A stretch of 8,499 bases of DNA from CAZVXI01 sp964631295 (lineage in GTDB: Bacteria; Planctomycetota; Phycisphaerae; Phycisphaerales; SM1A02). The notes beneath the pieces are model-generated. The model saw nothing but the letters and a program-made list of their open reading frames with translations. It was not told the DNA's origin and ran no database searches. The stretch lies in the NCBI GenBank assembly GCA_964631295.1, contig CAZVXI010000138.1, positions 1 to 8,499 of the forward strand, in the 5' to 3' direction. The position numbers were made by a program, and so were the translations under genes. The first letter of the stretch is position 1. Every line of letters starts with the position of its first letter. Positions 1-6,225 of this stretch are shown here, one piece after another.

Positions 1-1236
1 ACGATCGCTGCCTGCACGGGGCCTGTGCTCGCGATGGAAGTCCCGCGTGAGGGCAAGCAGAGCGAGCACTTTGGCATCTTCGACTGGCCGCGCGTGTTCC
101 GGCATGAGTACACGCACACAATGACACTCGCGCAGACCAACAACCGCATCCCGCACTGGCTGACGGAGGCGGCAGCGGTCGACATGGAACTGGCGCCGCG
201 CACGTACCGCCGATGCACCATGCTCGCGCGCGCGTACATCGAAGGTACGCTGTTCAATCTTGATGAACTCAAGTGGGCATTCGTGCGGCCGCGCAGACGC
301 GGCGATCGTTCCAAGGCCTACGCACAAAGCCACTGGATGCTTGAGTACATGGACGAAACATTCGGCGAGTCGGCGCTCGTGCAGTTGCTTGCAGCATACT
401 TTGATGGTGATCGAGAAAGTGTCGCGATCCCGAGAGCGCTTGGCGTGAGTCGCGAGGAGTTCTTCAACGGGTTCCACACCTGGGCTGGTGAGCAGGTGAA
501 ACAGTGGGGGCTTGCGCCGGAGCCTGCAGTGGAAACACTGCTCGATGAAATCCGCTGGAACGATCCGGAACTGGCCCTGCAGATGGCTGCATCCACCACC
601 GCCCGGCTGAATGTCATCGTCAAGACAATGACACGGCAGATTGGTGAGCCGCGCCGCATGCTGGAAGAGCCGTTGTCAGTCGATCAGTGGCCGCCGCTCG
701 TGCGCCCGCCTGTGCAGATCACCGATGAGATGCTTGTCAACTGGCTTGCTCAGTACCCCGATCATCCGGATCTCTGGGAGTTGCGCATCCGCCGACATCT
801 GGAACGGGATCCAATTCTCAATGACCAGACAATCGAGTGGCTGGAGAAGTATGCATCGTTGCGACCGGTGGATCCGTTCCCGCATAAAAAGCTGGCTCAG
901 CACTGGCTCGCCAGTGATACGCCCCAGCGTGCGATCAAACATCTGGAATACCTCGACGTGCGCGAGGAGTACACGGCCGTGTATGCGATCGAACTCGCCC
1001 AACAATACCGCGCTGCCGATGAGATGGACAAAGCGATGGCCAAGGCAACCCGGGCGCTGCACATCAATCCGTATGATGCGCCGACGCGTGAACTCGCTGC
1101 TGCGATTGCCGTGCAATCGCGCGACCTGATGACTGCAAAGATGCACATCCAGGCGCTCACGCTGCTCGAGCCCGGTCGCCCGCAGCATCAACGTCGCCTT
1201 GACAGAATCAACGAGTTGCTGGGAACGACGCCGTGA
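1..1236 (+). CDS. Peptidase MA-like zinc metalloprotease with C-terminal TPR region (5' end missing)
   Basis: The reading frame is open from base 1, so the N-terminus lies outside the window; the GTG at 25 is probably not the true start. The sequence HEYTH (nt 103-117) is an HExxH zinc site. It is followed 16 residues later by the Glu of PHWLTEAAAV, giving the gluzincin pattern HExxH...E in which that Glu is the third zinc ligand. This arrangement, with GPVLAME before it, resembles the peptidase MA family. From about nt 700 onward the protein has helical repeats of TPR type, clearest at about nt 880-1200 (for example the stretch with MAKATRALHINPYDAPTREL). Such proteins are usually exported or membrane-bound in planctomycetes, but the signal region is not visible here. 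Substrate and role are unknown. It ends convergently with rplS, with 90 bp between the stops. Confidence 0.75.
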   Translation, partial: TIAACTGPVLAMEVPREGKQSEHFGIFDWPRVFRHEYTHTMTLAQTNNRIPHWLTEAAAVDMELAPRTYRRCTMLARAYIEGTLFNLDELKWAFVRPRRRGDRSKAYAQSHWMLEYMDETFGESALVQLLAAYFDGDRESVAIPRALGVSREEFFNGFHTWAGEQVKQWGLAPEPAVETLLDEIRWNDPELALQMAASTTARLNVIVKTMTRQIGEPRRMLEEPLSVDQWPPLVRPPVQITDEMLVNWLAQYPDHPDLWELRIRRHLERDPILNDQTIEWLEKYASLRPVDPFPHKKLAQHWLASDTPQRAIKHLEYLDVREEYTAVYAIELAQQYRAADEMDKAMAKATRALHINPYDAPTRELAAAIAVQSRDLMTAKMHIQALTLLEPGRPQHQRRLDRINELLGTTP

Positions 1237-1237
1237 G

Positions 1238-1263
1238 GCGCAGCCGAGCGCGATCCGCTGCGC
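1238..1263. terminator. Possible bidirectional terminator hairpin between convergent genes
   Basis: GCGCAGC (1238-1244) and GCTGCGC (1257-1263) form a perfect 7-bp stem with a 12-nt loop. It starts directly after the stop of the peptidase gene and lies downstream of rplS on the other strand. Neither strand has a U-run after the stem, so this is not a classical intrinsic terminator. The position fits one; the sequence supports it only weakly. Confidence 0.25.
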
Positions 1264-1326
1264 ATCGCGATTAAACGGTTGCGAGAAGGCAAGGCGAAGT
1301 GCCGTGTCAGGAAAGGTGTGCCCCGA

Positions 1327-1704
1327 TCAGTCGACGTGCTTGAGGCCGCGGCGTTGATCGCGCAGACGACGCGACTTGCCGACACGGTCGCGCAGGTAGT
1401 AGAGTTTGGCCCGGCGGGCGTCGCCACGACGGACGACTTCAATCTGGGCGATGCGCGGCGAGTGCAGCGGGAAGACACGTTCCACGCCTTCATTCGCGAC
1501 GATGCGACGGACGGTAATCATGCGGTTGATGCCGCTGCCGCGATCAGCAATCAGCACACCCTGATACACCTGGATGCGCTCTTTCTCACCTTCGACGATG
1601 CGGACATGCACGTTGAGCGTGTCGCCAACGGAGAATACAGGGAAGTCGCCGGAATCACGGAGTTGATCGGCGACGACTGATTCGATGACTTGCTGCTTGC
1701 CCAT
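1327..1704 (-). CDS. rplS: 50S ribosomal protein L19
   Basis: The 125-residue protein is L19 of the large ribosomal subunit, which sits near the interface with the 30S subunit. It shows the family's core: FPVFSVGDTLNVHVRIVEG near residues 21-40, then KERIQVYQGVLIADR, then the ITVRRI block and VERVFPLHSPRI, ending with KLYYLRDR. Length is within the usual range for bacterial L19 (about 115-130). The start is ATG at 1704, with a purine-rich GGGAAAGAA just upstream as a modest ribosome binding site. It is the last gene of the rpsP-trmD-rplS unit, 131 bp after trmD, the same order as in E. coli but without rimM. The C-terminal tail (after LRDR) is basic and somewhat diverged, as is common in this family. 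Confidence 0.95.
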   Translation of the reverse strand: MGKQQVIESVVADQLRDSGDFPVFSVGDTLNVHVRIVEGEKERIQVYQGVLIADRGSGINRMITVRRIVANEGVERVFPLHSPRIAQIEVVRRGDARRAKLYYLRDRVGKSRRLRDQRRGLKHVD

Positions 1705-1719
1705 TGCGTTCTTTCCCGT

Positions 1720-1732
1720 GGGCCACTGGCCC
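1720..1732 (-). repeat. Short perfect inverted repeat just upstream of the rplS ribosome binding site
   Basis: GGGCC-ACT-GGCCC is a perfect 5-bp stem with a 3-nt loop. On the rplS message it would form a small hairpin ending 15 nt before the start codon, touching the purine-rich ribosome binding site. It lies in the 131-bp trmD-rplS gap, where it could modulate L19 translation or stabilise a processed 5' end. No function can be read from the sequence alone. Confidence 0.3.
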
Positions 1733-1835
1733 GAGTAGTCCCGTCGAGTCTCAACCCTGTGTCGACACCGGTGACGAGTTTGGCGACATGCGATCGGCTC
1801 GGTGACGCATCGCAGGGGTCGCTGGTTTCCAATCT

Positions 1836-2573
1836 TCAGTTGTCCAGCAGATCAGGTCGCCGCTCGCGCGTGCGCTGAACCATCTGCTGCATCCGCCACT
1901 GGGCGACGGCTTCGTGATCGCCGCTCAGCAGCACGTCCGGCACGGCCCGGCCTTTCCAGACCTGCGGCCGCGTGTAGTGCGGGCAGTCGAGCAGTCGCCG
2001 AACTTCCGGCTCGTGATCGCCGCCAGTTGGTGCACCACGCGGAATCTCGCGTGGAGCGAATGAATCTTCTGCTGCCGAGTCGGCGTGGCCGAGGACGCCC
2101 GGCAGCAGTCGAACGATCGTGTCGATCAGCACCATTGCCGGCAACTCGCCTCCGGAGAGGACATAGTCGCCGATGCTGATCTGGAGTGGTTCGAGTTCGT
2201 CGATGACGCGCTCGTCCACACCTTCGTAATGCCCGGCGATGAGCATCAGCCGCTTCGCCGTCGCGAGGTACTCAACCGTTTGCTGGTCGAGCGGCGCGCC
2301 CTGTGGCGAGAGCAGGATCCGATGATCCGCCGGTTTGTCCGCCAGTTGTTCCACGGCTGTGACACAGTCGAACAGTGGCTGGCACATCATGACCATCCCT
2401 GGTCCGCCGCCAAATGGTCGATCATCGACCTTGGCATGCTTGTTGTCCGCGAACGGCCTGATGTCGTGAACGTGGTAGTTCGCGAGGTTGGCGTCCGCTG
2501 CTCGCCCGAGGATGCTCGCCGACAGGATCGACGGGAACATCTCCGGAAAGAGCGTGAGTATGTCGAATCGCAC
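1836..2573 (-). CDS. trmD: tRNA (guanine-N1-)-methyltransferase TrmD
   Basis: TrmD is a cytosolic SPOUT enzyme that transfers a methyl group from SAM to N1 of G37 in tRNAs reading CNN, UGG and GGG-type codons, preventing +1 frameshifts. The 245-residue protein has all the family landmarks: LTLFPEMF (7-14), DDRPFGGGPGMVM (50-62), LSPQG (88-92), AGHYEGVDERV (113-123) and the trefoil-knot segment SIGDYVLSGGELPAM (133-147). Residues equivalent to E. coli catalytic Arg154 and Asp169 are present as Arg155 and Asp170. Between EDSF and LLDCPHYTRP there are 21 residues where E. coli has 3, so an insert of about 18 residues sits in the interdomain linker. The C-terminus is short, ending soon after RRPDLL. 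The start is GTG at 2573, 7 nt after the rpsP stop and without a clear ribosome binding site, which suggests translational coupling to rpsP. Confidence 0.97.
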   Translation of the reverse strand: MRFDILTLFPEMFPSILSASILGRAADANLANYHVHDIRPFADNKHAKVDDRPFGGGPGMVMMCQPLFDCVTAVEQLADKPADHRILLSPQGAPLDQQTVEYLATAKRLMLIAGHYEGVDERVIDELEPLQISIGDYVLSGGELPAMVLIDTIVRLLPGVLGHADSAAEDSFAPREIPRGAPTGGDHEPEVRRLLDCPHYTRPQVWKGRAVPDVLLSGDHEAVAQWRMQQMVQRTRERRPDLLDN

Positions 2574-2580
2574 AGGCGAC

Positions 2581-2856
2581 TCAGTTCGCCGATTCGAGCT
2601 TCTTGCCCGGCGTCGGATCGCAGTTCACCCGTCGCAGCAGCGTGGCCACTGTGCGGCTGGGCTGTGCACCGACACTCAGCCAGTAGTTGGCCCGATCGAC
2701 GTCGATCTTGATTTGCTTGTCTTCGTTGGCCACCGGATCGAACCAGCCGAGGTTCTCGATGACGCGGCCATCACGCGGGGCCCGCTTGTCCATCGCGTTG
2801 ATTCGGTAGAACGGGCGATGCGTGCGGCCCATGCGCTTCAAACGCAGTACAACCAT
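2581..2856 (-). CDS. rpsP: 30S ribosomal protein S16
   Basis: This 91-residue protein is S16, an early-assembling protein of the small subunit that binds 16S rRNA. It begins MVVLRLKRMGRTHRPFYRI and continues with DKRAPRDGRVIENLGWFDP, both family signatures, followed by the YWLSVGAQPSRTVATLLRR segment. A longer frame from a TTG at 2874 exists, but ATG at 2856 gives the family N-terminus and has a good ribosome binding site (GGAG, 9 nt upstream), so it is chosen. It heads the rpsP-trmD-rplS unit; a candidate promoter lies about 130-160 bp upstream (2988-3015). Confidence 0.97.
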   Translation of the reverse strand: MVVLRLKRMGRTHRPFYRINAMDKRAPRDGRVIENLGWFDPVANEDKQIKIDVDRANYWLSVGAQPSRTVATLLRRVNCDPTPGKKLESAN

Positions 2857-2903
2857 TGAGGCAAACTCCTGCAAGCGCCGACCTGGTGCTGCGACGGCTC
2901 AGC

Positions 2904-2970
2904 CAGTCGCGACTGCAATGCCGGGGGCGTGAGACCATCTCAGGCCGTGCGGCACCGCTTCGGTCAGCGG
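2904..2970 (-). promoter_or_regulatory. Structured 5' leader of rpsP with three inverted repeats
   Basis: Between the candidate promoter and rpsP, three perfect inverted repeats follow in sequence on the message. They are CCGCT/AGCGG with a 6-nt loop (2955-2970), TGAGA/TCTCA with a 3-nt loop (2930-2942), and the 12-bp palindrome CAGTCGCGACTG (2904-2915). The palindrome could be a protein-binding DNA site or part of an RNA fold. No known riboswitch or r-protein leader motif was recognised. Confidence 0.35.
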
Positions 2971-2987
2971 GTGAATGAGAATCGAGG

Positions 2988-3015
2988 AGTGTAGCAGCAT
3001 CGGCCGGTTGTTCAA
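2988..3015 (-). promoter_or_regulatory. Candidate sigma-70-type promoter of the rpsP operon
   Basis: On the minus strand, TTGAAC (3015-3010) and TACACT (2993-2988) are separated by 16 nt. The -10 is preceded by TGC, giving an extended -10 (TGCTACACT). The expected start near 2981 would give an rpsP leader of about 125 nt. The position in the short gap after the M50 gene supports it. Confidence 0.5.
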
Positions 3016-3035
3016 GGTCCTGGCGAGCTGCAGCC

Positions 3036-3710
3036 CTACGGGATCCATGCTGCCACCTCGATGGCGGTCGTCGCGAGGGTCTGCCAGACCCACGCGAACA
3101 GCGACCCGGAGATCGGCATCAGCAGCACGAGCAGAATGATGAAGCCGTACATTGCTGCCTCAGGTCTTTCGAGCAGTTCGCGTGCCCGCCAGGAAAGCCC
3201 TGCAGCGACGCGCGACCCATCCAGCGGCGGGACGGGCAGCAAGTTGAACAGCAGCAGGATCAGGTTGAGCCCGCAGCCGATGTGCAGAATCTGGTAGCCG
3301 GCGTCTGCCCAGTCGGGCACGTTCGGCGAGTGGGGCATCACGGCGACGCGGATCCAGATGACCAGTCCGACGAAGGTGATGATCGCCAGCAGCAGGTTCA
3401 TCGCAGGCCCGCCGAGCGCGACGAACACTTCGCCTCGCCGGCCGTCACGGAAGCGTGTCGGGTTCACGGGCATCATCCCCCACGCGATGCCGATGACCGC
3501 GAACACGAGCAGCGACATCGGCCCCATGTGCGTCATGGGGTTCCATGTCATGTGCCCGGTCAGTTGTGGTGTGGAATCGCCCTGCCGGAGGGCTGCCCAG
3601 CCGTGGCCCAGTTCATGCAGCGTGATCGAAAATAAGACCCAGAAGATCCACGCGACAAGGGCGGCTGCACCAAGCCCGTGATATACCTCGTGGACCCACC
3701 AGCCACTCAT
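3036..3710 (-). CDS. Site-2-protease-like M50 family membrane zinc metalloprotease
   Basis: The 224-residue protein is mostly hydrophobic with several predicted transmembrane segments (about 13-30, 66-80, 97-123, 141-160 and 186-215). HELGH at residues 32-36 is the HExxH zinc motif inside the first helix. LGGPAMN (99-105) and NLLPVPPLDGS (156-166), whose Asp164 is the expected third zinc ligand, are both M50 hallmarks. TWNPMTHMGP (55-64) and the PVNPTRF block match the short M50 subfamily that lacks a PDZ domain. Such enzymes cut membrane proteins within the bilayer; the substrate is unknown. The start ATG lies 4 nt after the stop of the 67-residue gene, so the two are very probably co-transcribed and coupled. 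An anti-sigma-like membrane protein is encoded nearby, but nothing in the sequence ties it to this protease. Confidence 0.88.
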   Translation of the reverse strand: MSGWWVHEVYHGLGAAALVAWIFWVLFSITLHELGHGWAALRQGDSTPQLTGHMTWNPMTHMGPMSLLVFAVIGIAWGMMPVNPTRFRDGRRGEVFVALGGPAMNLLLAIITFVGLVIWIRVAVMPHSPNVPDWADAGYQILHIGCGLNLILLLFNLLPVPPLDGSRVAAGLSWRARELLERPEAAMYGFIILLVLLMPISGSLFAWVWQTLATTAIEVAAWIP

Positions 3711-3714
3711 AAAC

Positions 3715-3918
3715 TTACTGCTCGTACACGACGGTGATCAGCACATCCGAAGGAAGGAACTTCCGCTCAGCGCTGCTCTGATTGCCAATCGTCTGCGGGG
3801 CGATGTTCGCGGACATATGCACGACCCGAGCGTTCGACTCTTTGAGCCACTGGTTGATCTCACCCTCGGTGCCCTTGATGTCGGATTCGAGGGTCTTGAA
3901 TATCTTCACCTGTTGCAT
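3715..3918 (-). CDS. Conserved-looking 67-residue protein of unknown function, cotranscribed with M50 protease
   Basis: The ATG at 3918 is preceded by AGGAG with 8-nt spacing, a better start than the GTG at 3927, which overlaps that ribosome binding site. The protein begins MQQVKIFKTLESDI and has no signal peptide or transmembrane segment, so it is likely cytosolic. Its pattern of a VKIF strand, a helix with EINQWLKE (residues 20-27), a strand around RVVHMSANIA and a final strand DVLITVVYE resembles the small Cse60-like sporulation family of Firmicutes. That match is by eye only and may reflect a shared small alpha/beta fold. It has its own candidate promoter and precedes the M50 gene by 4 nt, suggesting a functional link. 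I do not recognise a specific function. Confidence 0.7.
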   Translation of the reverse strand: MQQVKIFKTLESDIKGTEGEINQWLKESNARVVHMSANIAPQTIGNQSSAERKFLPSDVLITVVYEQ

Positions 3919-3963
3919 TCGGCACACTCCTGCGGTTTCGGAACCCCTGCAATGAAGGTTGAG

Positions 3964-3993
3964 ATAATAGCAACAGGCTGCCTGGCGTGTCCG
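3964..3993 (-). promoter_or_regulatory. Candidate promoter of the 67-residue protein/M50 operon
   Basis: On the minus strand a strong -10, TATTAT (3969-3964), is preceded by TGC (extended -10). A partial -35, CGGACA (3993-3988), lies 18 nt upstream. The start site would be near 3957, giving a 5' leader of about 40 nt. Confidence 0.5.
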
Positions 3994-4010
3994 CCGAGAT
4001 TCATCGGCGG
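3991..4010. terminator. Inverted repeat downstream of hpnH overlapping the next promoter
   Basis: CCGCCGA (3991-3997) and TCGGCGG (4004-4010) form a perfect 7-bp stem with a 6-nt loop. It lies 91 bp past the hpnH stop, so it may end or protect the hpnH message, although no U-run follows. Its 3' arm on the minus strand shares bases 3991-3993 with the putative -35 of the next operon, so an operator role is equally possible. Confidence 0.3.
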
Positions 4011-4100
4011 CGGTGAGTCACGATTCGCTCGTCTCGCGCGACGTGTCGCCGGGGATGAACAGCCGCCGGCTCGTCAACCACAGGGAGGGACGCATGACTG

Positions 4101-5261
4101 TTACGCGGCGCCAGCCTTCTCGCGATCCTTCGATGTCGAAGCTGCGACATCATCTGCAAAGCCGAGTTCAACGAGTCGCGCGAGCGGGCCATGTGGCTTG
4201 TGCTTCTCTTCATCAAGCCGCTTCATCGCAGCAGGGTTGGCGTACTTGTTGAAGAGCATTGCTTTGATCGTGCCCCACATCCCGCCGAAGCTGGCGAACG
4301 TGTGGTCAACGGCGGTTGCTTCATACCCGCTGTGAACCATGCACTGGCTGCAATCGGGGTTGCCCGATTCGTAGCCGTAGTTGTCCCAGTCGGTCTCGTT
4401 GATCAGTTCATCGAACGTATCGACGTAGCCCTCCTGCAGCAGGTAGCAGGGCTTCTGCCAGCCGAACAGGTTGTACGTCGGGTTGCCCCAGGGCGTGCAG
4501 TCGTAGTTCCGCGTGCCCATCAGGAACTCGAGAAACAGCGGGCTCTGGTTGAATCGCCAGCGATTGTCGCGATTCGAGAGAATCATCTCGAAGAGGTCGT
4601 TGGTCTCCCGGCGTTTGAGGAAGTTCTGCTGGTCGGGCGCTTTGTCGTACGCGTAGCCGGGGCTGACCATCATTCCCTCGACGCCAAGATCCATCATCTC
4701 GTCGAAGAACCCGCGGACCGCGTTCGGGTCTGCACCATCAAAGAGCGTGGTGTTGGTTGTCACACGAAAGCCGCGCTCGACGGCAAGCCGGATGCCCTCG
4801 ATGGCCTTGTCGTATGTGCCTTCTCTGCAGACGGCAAAGTCGTGCTCCTCGCGCAGGCCATCCATGTGGATGGAAAAGGTGAGGTACTTGCTCGGCTCGA
4901 ACCAGCCGGCTTCGAGCTTCTCCTTGAGCAGCAGCGCGTTCGTGCACAGGTAGATGTACTTGCGGCGTTTGATGAGTTCGGTGACGAGTTCGCGGATATG
5001 TGGATACAGCAGCGGCTCGCCGCCGGGGATTGAGACCATCGGTGCGCCGCACTCATCGACGGCCTTGAGGCAGTCATCCAGAGGCAGGTCCTGTTTGAGG
5101 ATGTGGGCCGGGTACTGAATCTTCCCGCAGCCCGCGCACGCAAGATTGCAGCGGAACAGTGGCTCGAGCATCAAAACGAGCGGGTATCGCTTCCGACGGC
5201 GGAGCTTCTGCCCCAGCACGTAGGTCGCGACAGTCCACATCTGTGAAATTGGTACGCCCAT
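4101..5261 (-). CDS. hpnH: Adenosyl-hopene transferase HpnH (radical SAM)
   Basis: HpnH adds the 5'-deoxyadenosyl group of SAM to diploptene, giving adenosylhopane, the first step to side-chain-extended hopanoids (bacterial membrane lipids). From ATG at 5261 the protein has 386 residues and starts MGVPISQMWTVATYVLGQKL, as in known HpnH proteins. PLVLMLEPLFRCNLACAGCG carries the radical SAM CxxxCxxC cluster (Cys38, Cys42, Cys45), and SIPGGEPLL (77-85) is the SAM-binding GGE block. The C-terminal DUF3463-type domain has CTPWGNPTYN (255-264), QKPCYLL, and CSQCMVHSGYEATAV with Cys304 and Cys307. A longer frame to 5639 exists, but the extra 126 residues have no family match and run into the divergent sigma gene. 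No strong ribosome binding site precedes 5261. No other hopanoid genes (shc, hpnC/D/E) are nearby, so hpnH stands alone here. Confidence 0.93.
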   Translation of the reverse strand: MGVPISQMWTVATYVLGQKLRRRKRYPLVLMLEPLFRCNLACAGCGKIQYPAHILKQDLPLDDCLKAVDECGAPMVSIPGGEPLLYPHIRELVTELIKRRKYIYLCTNALLLKEKLEAGWFEPSKYLTFSIHMDGLREEHDFAVCREGTYDKAIEGIRLAVERGFRVTTNTTLFDGADPNAVRGFFDEMMDLGVEGMMVSPGYAYDKAPDQQNFLKRRETNDLFEMILSNRDNRWRFNQSPLFLEFLMGTRNYDCTPWGNPTYNLFGWQKPCYLLQEGYVDTFDELINETDWDNYGYESGNPDCSQCMVHSGYEATAVDHTFASFGGMWGTIKAMLFNKYANPAAMKRLDEEKHKPHGPLARLVELGFADDVAASTSKDREKAGAA

Positions 5262-5312
5262 AACTGGTGCAGATTCCGCGAAAAGTGTTGGAGGGAAATA
5301 AGATCGGTCATG

Positions 5313-5321
5313 AGGATAGCA
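5313..5321 (-). promoter_or_regulatory. Candidate extended -10 promoter of hpnH
   Basis: On the minus strand TGCTATCCT forms an extended -10 (TGC then TATCCT). No -35 of the TTGACA type lies 16-18 nt upstream. The start site would be near 5306, about 45 nt before the hpnH start codon. The same TGCTA element occurs at three other putative promoters in the window. Confidence 0.35.
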
Positions 5322-5376
5322 GCTCGGCTGCATTGAGGCCGCAGGAATCGCGTTGCGCGCGAATGTGGGGGAAATG

Positions 5377-5403
5377 TCAGGAATGGCAGGCCCCGCTGGT
5401 TCC
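5377..5403 (-). promoter_or_regulatory. Candidate ECF-type promoter upstream of hpnH
   Basis: On the minus strand GGAACC (5403-5398) is followed after 16 nt by CCTGA (5381-5377). This resembles the GGAAC / TCTGA layout of E. coli sigma-E promoters. Transcription would begin near 5370 and give a leader of about 110 nt. The divergent neighbour encodes an ECF sigma factor, but its promoter specificity is unknown. Confidence 0.3.
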
Positions 5404-5625
5404 GAAGTCGTAATCCGGGTGAAAAGTGCGATCCTTCTCCACGCGGCCGTCGTACCAACCGGACTGATGACCGCGATTCCTTCGAAGCCATTCGGGCTGT
5501 TCTGCCCGCACCTGTCAATCCTGCTGCCCGCAGCGGGTGGGCGATGTACCATTGCCTCGGCACGTTCCAGTACGCAGGCCCGAGCGGCCGATGTGTCACC
5601 GGGACACAAGCCGCTGGAGGCATCG

Positions 5626-6225
5626 TTGGCTGATCGCACGGACGAACAACTTCTCGCTGACTATCTGGACGGGGACAGGACCGCCTTCCGCACGTTGATG
5701 GAACGGTACAGCCAGGAACTGGTGCACTTTCTCACCCGGTTCCTCGGTTCCCGGGCATCTGCTGAGGATGTCTTTCAGGAGACGTTCCTGCAGGTCCACC
5801 AGTCGGCTGAGACCTTCGACATGGCCCGCCGGTTCAAGCCGTGGTTGTTCACGATCGCTGCGAACAAGGCTCGTGATCATCATCGGCGCAACAACCGTCG
5901 GCAGTCGATGTCGCTCTCGGCAACCATCGGCGATGAGGGTGAAGGCCAGCGATATGTCGACCTGCTGGAGGCTGATCTGCCATCGCCGGATGATCCCCTT
6001 GCCGACGCGGAACGCAGCCGTCTTGTCCGCGGAGCAATCGACTCGATGCCCGTGCATCTGCGTGAGATTCTGTTGATGAGCTATTTCCAGCGAATGAGTT
6101 ACAACCAGATTGCTGATTCTCTTGAGATCCCGCTCGGGACCGTGAAGAGCCGCCTGCACACAGCCGTTGCAACCTTCGCGCGAGCGTGGAAGGCCCAACG
6201 CACACAGAGTGAGTCTGCCTCATGA
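5626..6225 (+). CDS. ECF-subfamily RNA polymerase sigma factor
   Basis: This 199-residue protein has the two-domain layout of extracytoplasmic-function sigma factors, which direct RNA polymerase to stress or envelope promoters. Region 2 spans about residues 8-90, with TDEQLLADYLDGDRTAFRTL at the N-terminus and then AEDVFQETFLQVH (46-58) and FKPWLFTIAANKARDHHRR (70-88). Region 4 spans about 133-188, with LREILLMSYFQRMSYNQIA and the helix-turn-helix end GTVKSRLHTA. The start is taken as TTG at 5626, which gives the usual family N-terminus and has GGAGG 5 nt upstream. GTG at 5593 is in frame but lacks a ribosome binding site. The stop overlaps the next gene in ATGA, indicating translational coupling with its probable partner. 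It is transcribed divergently from hpnH. The ECF group cannot be assigned by eye. Confidence 0.92.
   Translation: MADRTDEQLLADYLDGDRTAFRTLMERYSQELVHFLTRFLGSRASAEDVFQETFLQVHQSAETFDMARRFKPWLFTIAANKARDHHRRNNRRQSMSLSATIGDEGEGQRYVDLLEADLPSPDDPLADAERSRLVRGAIDSMPVHLREILLMSYFQRMSYNQIADSLEIPLGTVKSRLHTAVATFARAWKAQRTQSESAS

Larger units (their letters stand above)
5262..5625. other. Divergent intergenic region between hpnH and the ECF sigma gene
   Basis: This 364-bp gene-free stretch separates two divergent genes and should carry promoters for both. Two candidates for hpnH are listed separately. I found no convincing promoter for the sigma gene: no -35/-10 pair with usual spacing and no GGAAC-type box on the plus strand. 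Reading frames cross it from both sides, but they show no family match. Confidence 0.6.

Noticed and set aside
1279..1680. 133-codon plus-strand frame over rplS
   Set aside because: It is antisense to a confident L19 gene and has no family resemblance.
2899..3093. 64-codon minus-strand frame between the M50 gene and rpsP
   Set aside because: It overlaps the end of the M50 gene and the candidate rpsP promoter and leader, and its sequence shows no protein-like pattern.
4191..5033. Long plus-strand frame of 280 codons antisense to hpnH
   Set aside because: It is the mirror of a highly conserved gene in GC-rich DNA, with no recognisable domain and no ribosome binding site that stands out.
5512..5552. 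Possible plus-strand promoter for the sigma gene (CTGTCA with GATGTA or TACCAT)
   Set aside because: The spacing between the boxes is 25-29 nt, too long for a sigma-70 promoter, and no other pair was found.
5353..5625. N-terminal extension of the sigma factor from TTG 5353
   Set aside because: The added residues are unlike any sigma factor; TTG 5626 has GGAGG and yields the normal ECF start.
5262..5639. 126-residue N-terminal extension of hpnH in the same frame
   Set aside because: It has no family match, overlaps the divergent sigma gene, and the ATG at 5261 gives the typical HpnH N-terminus.
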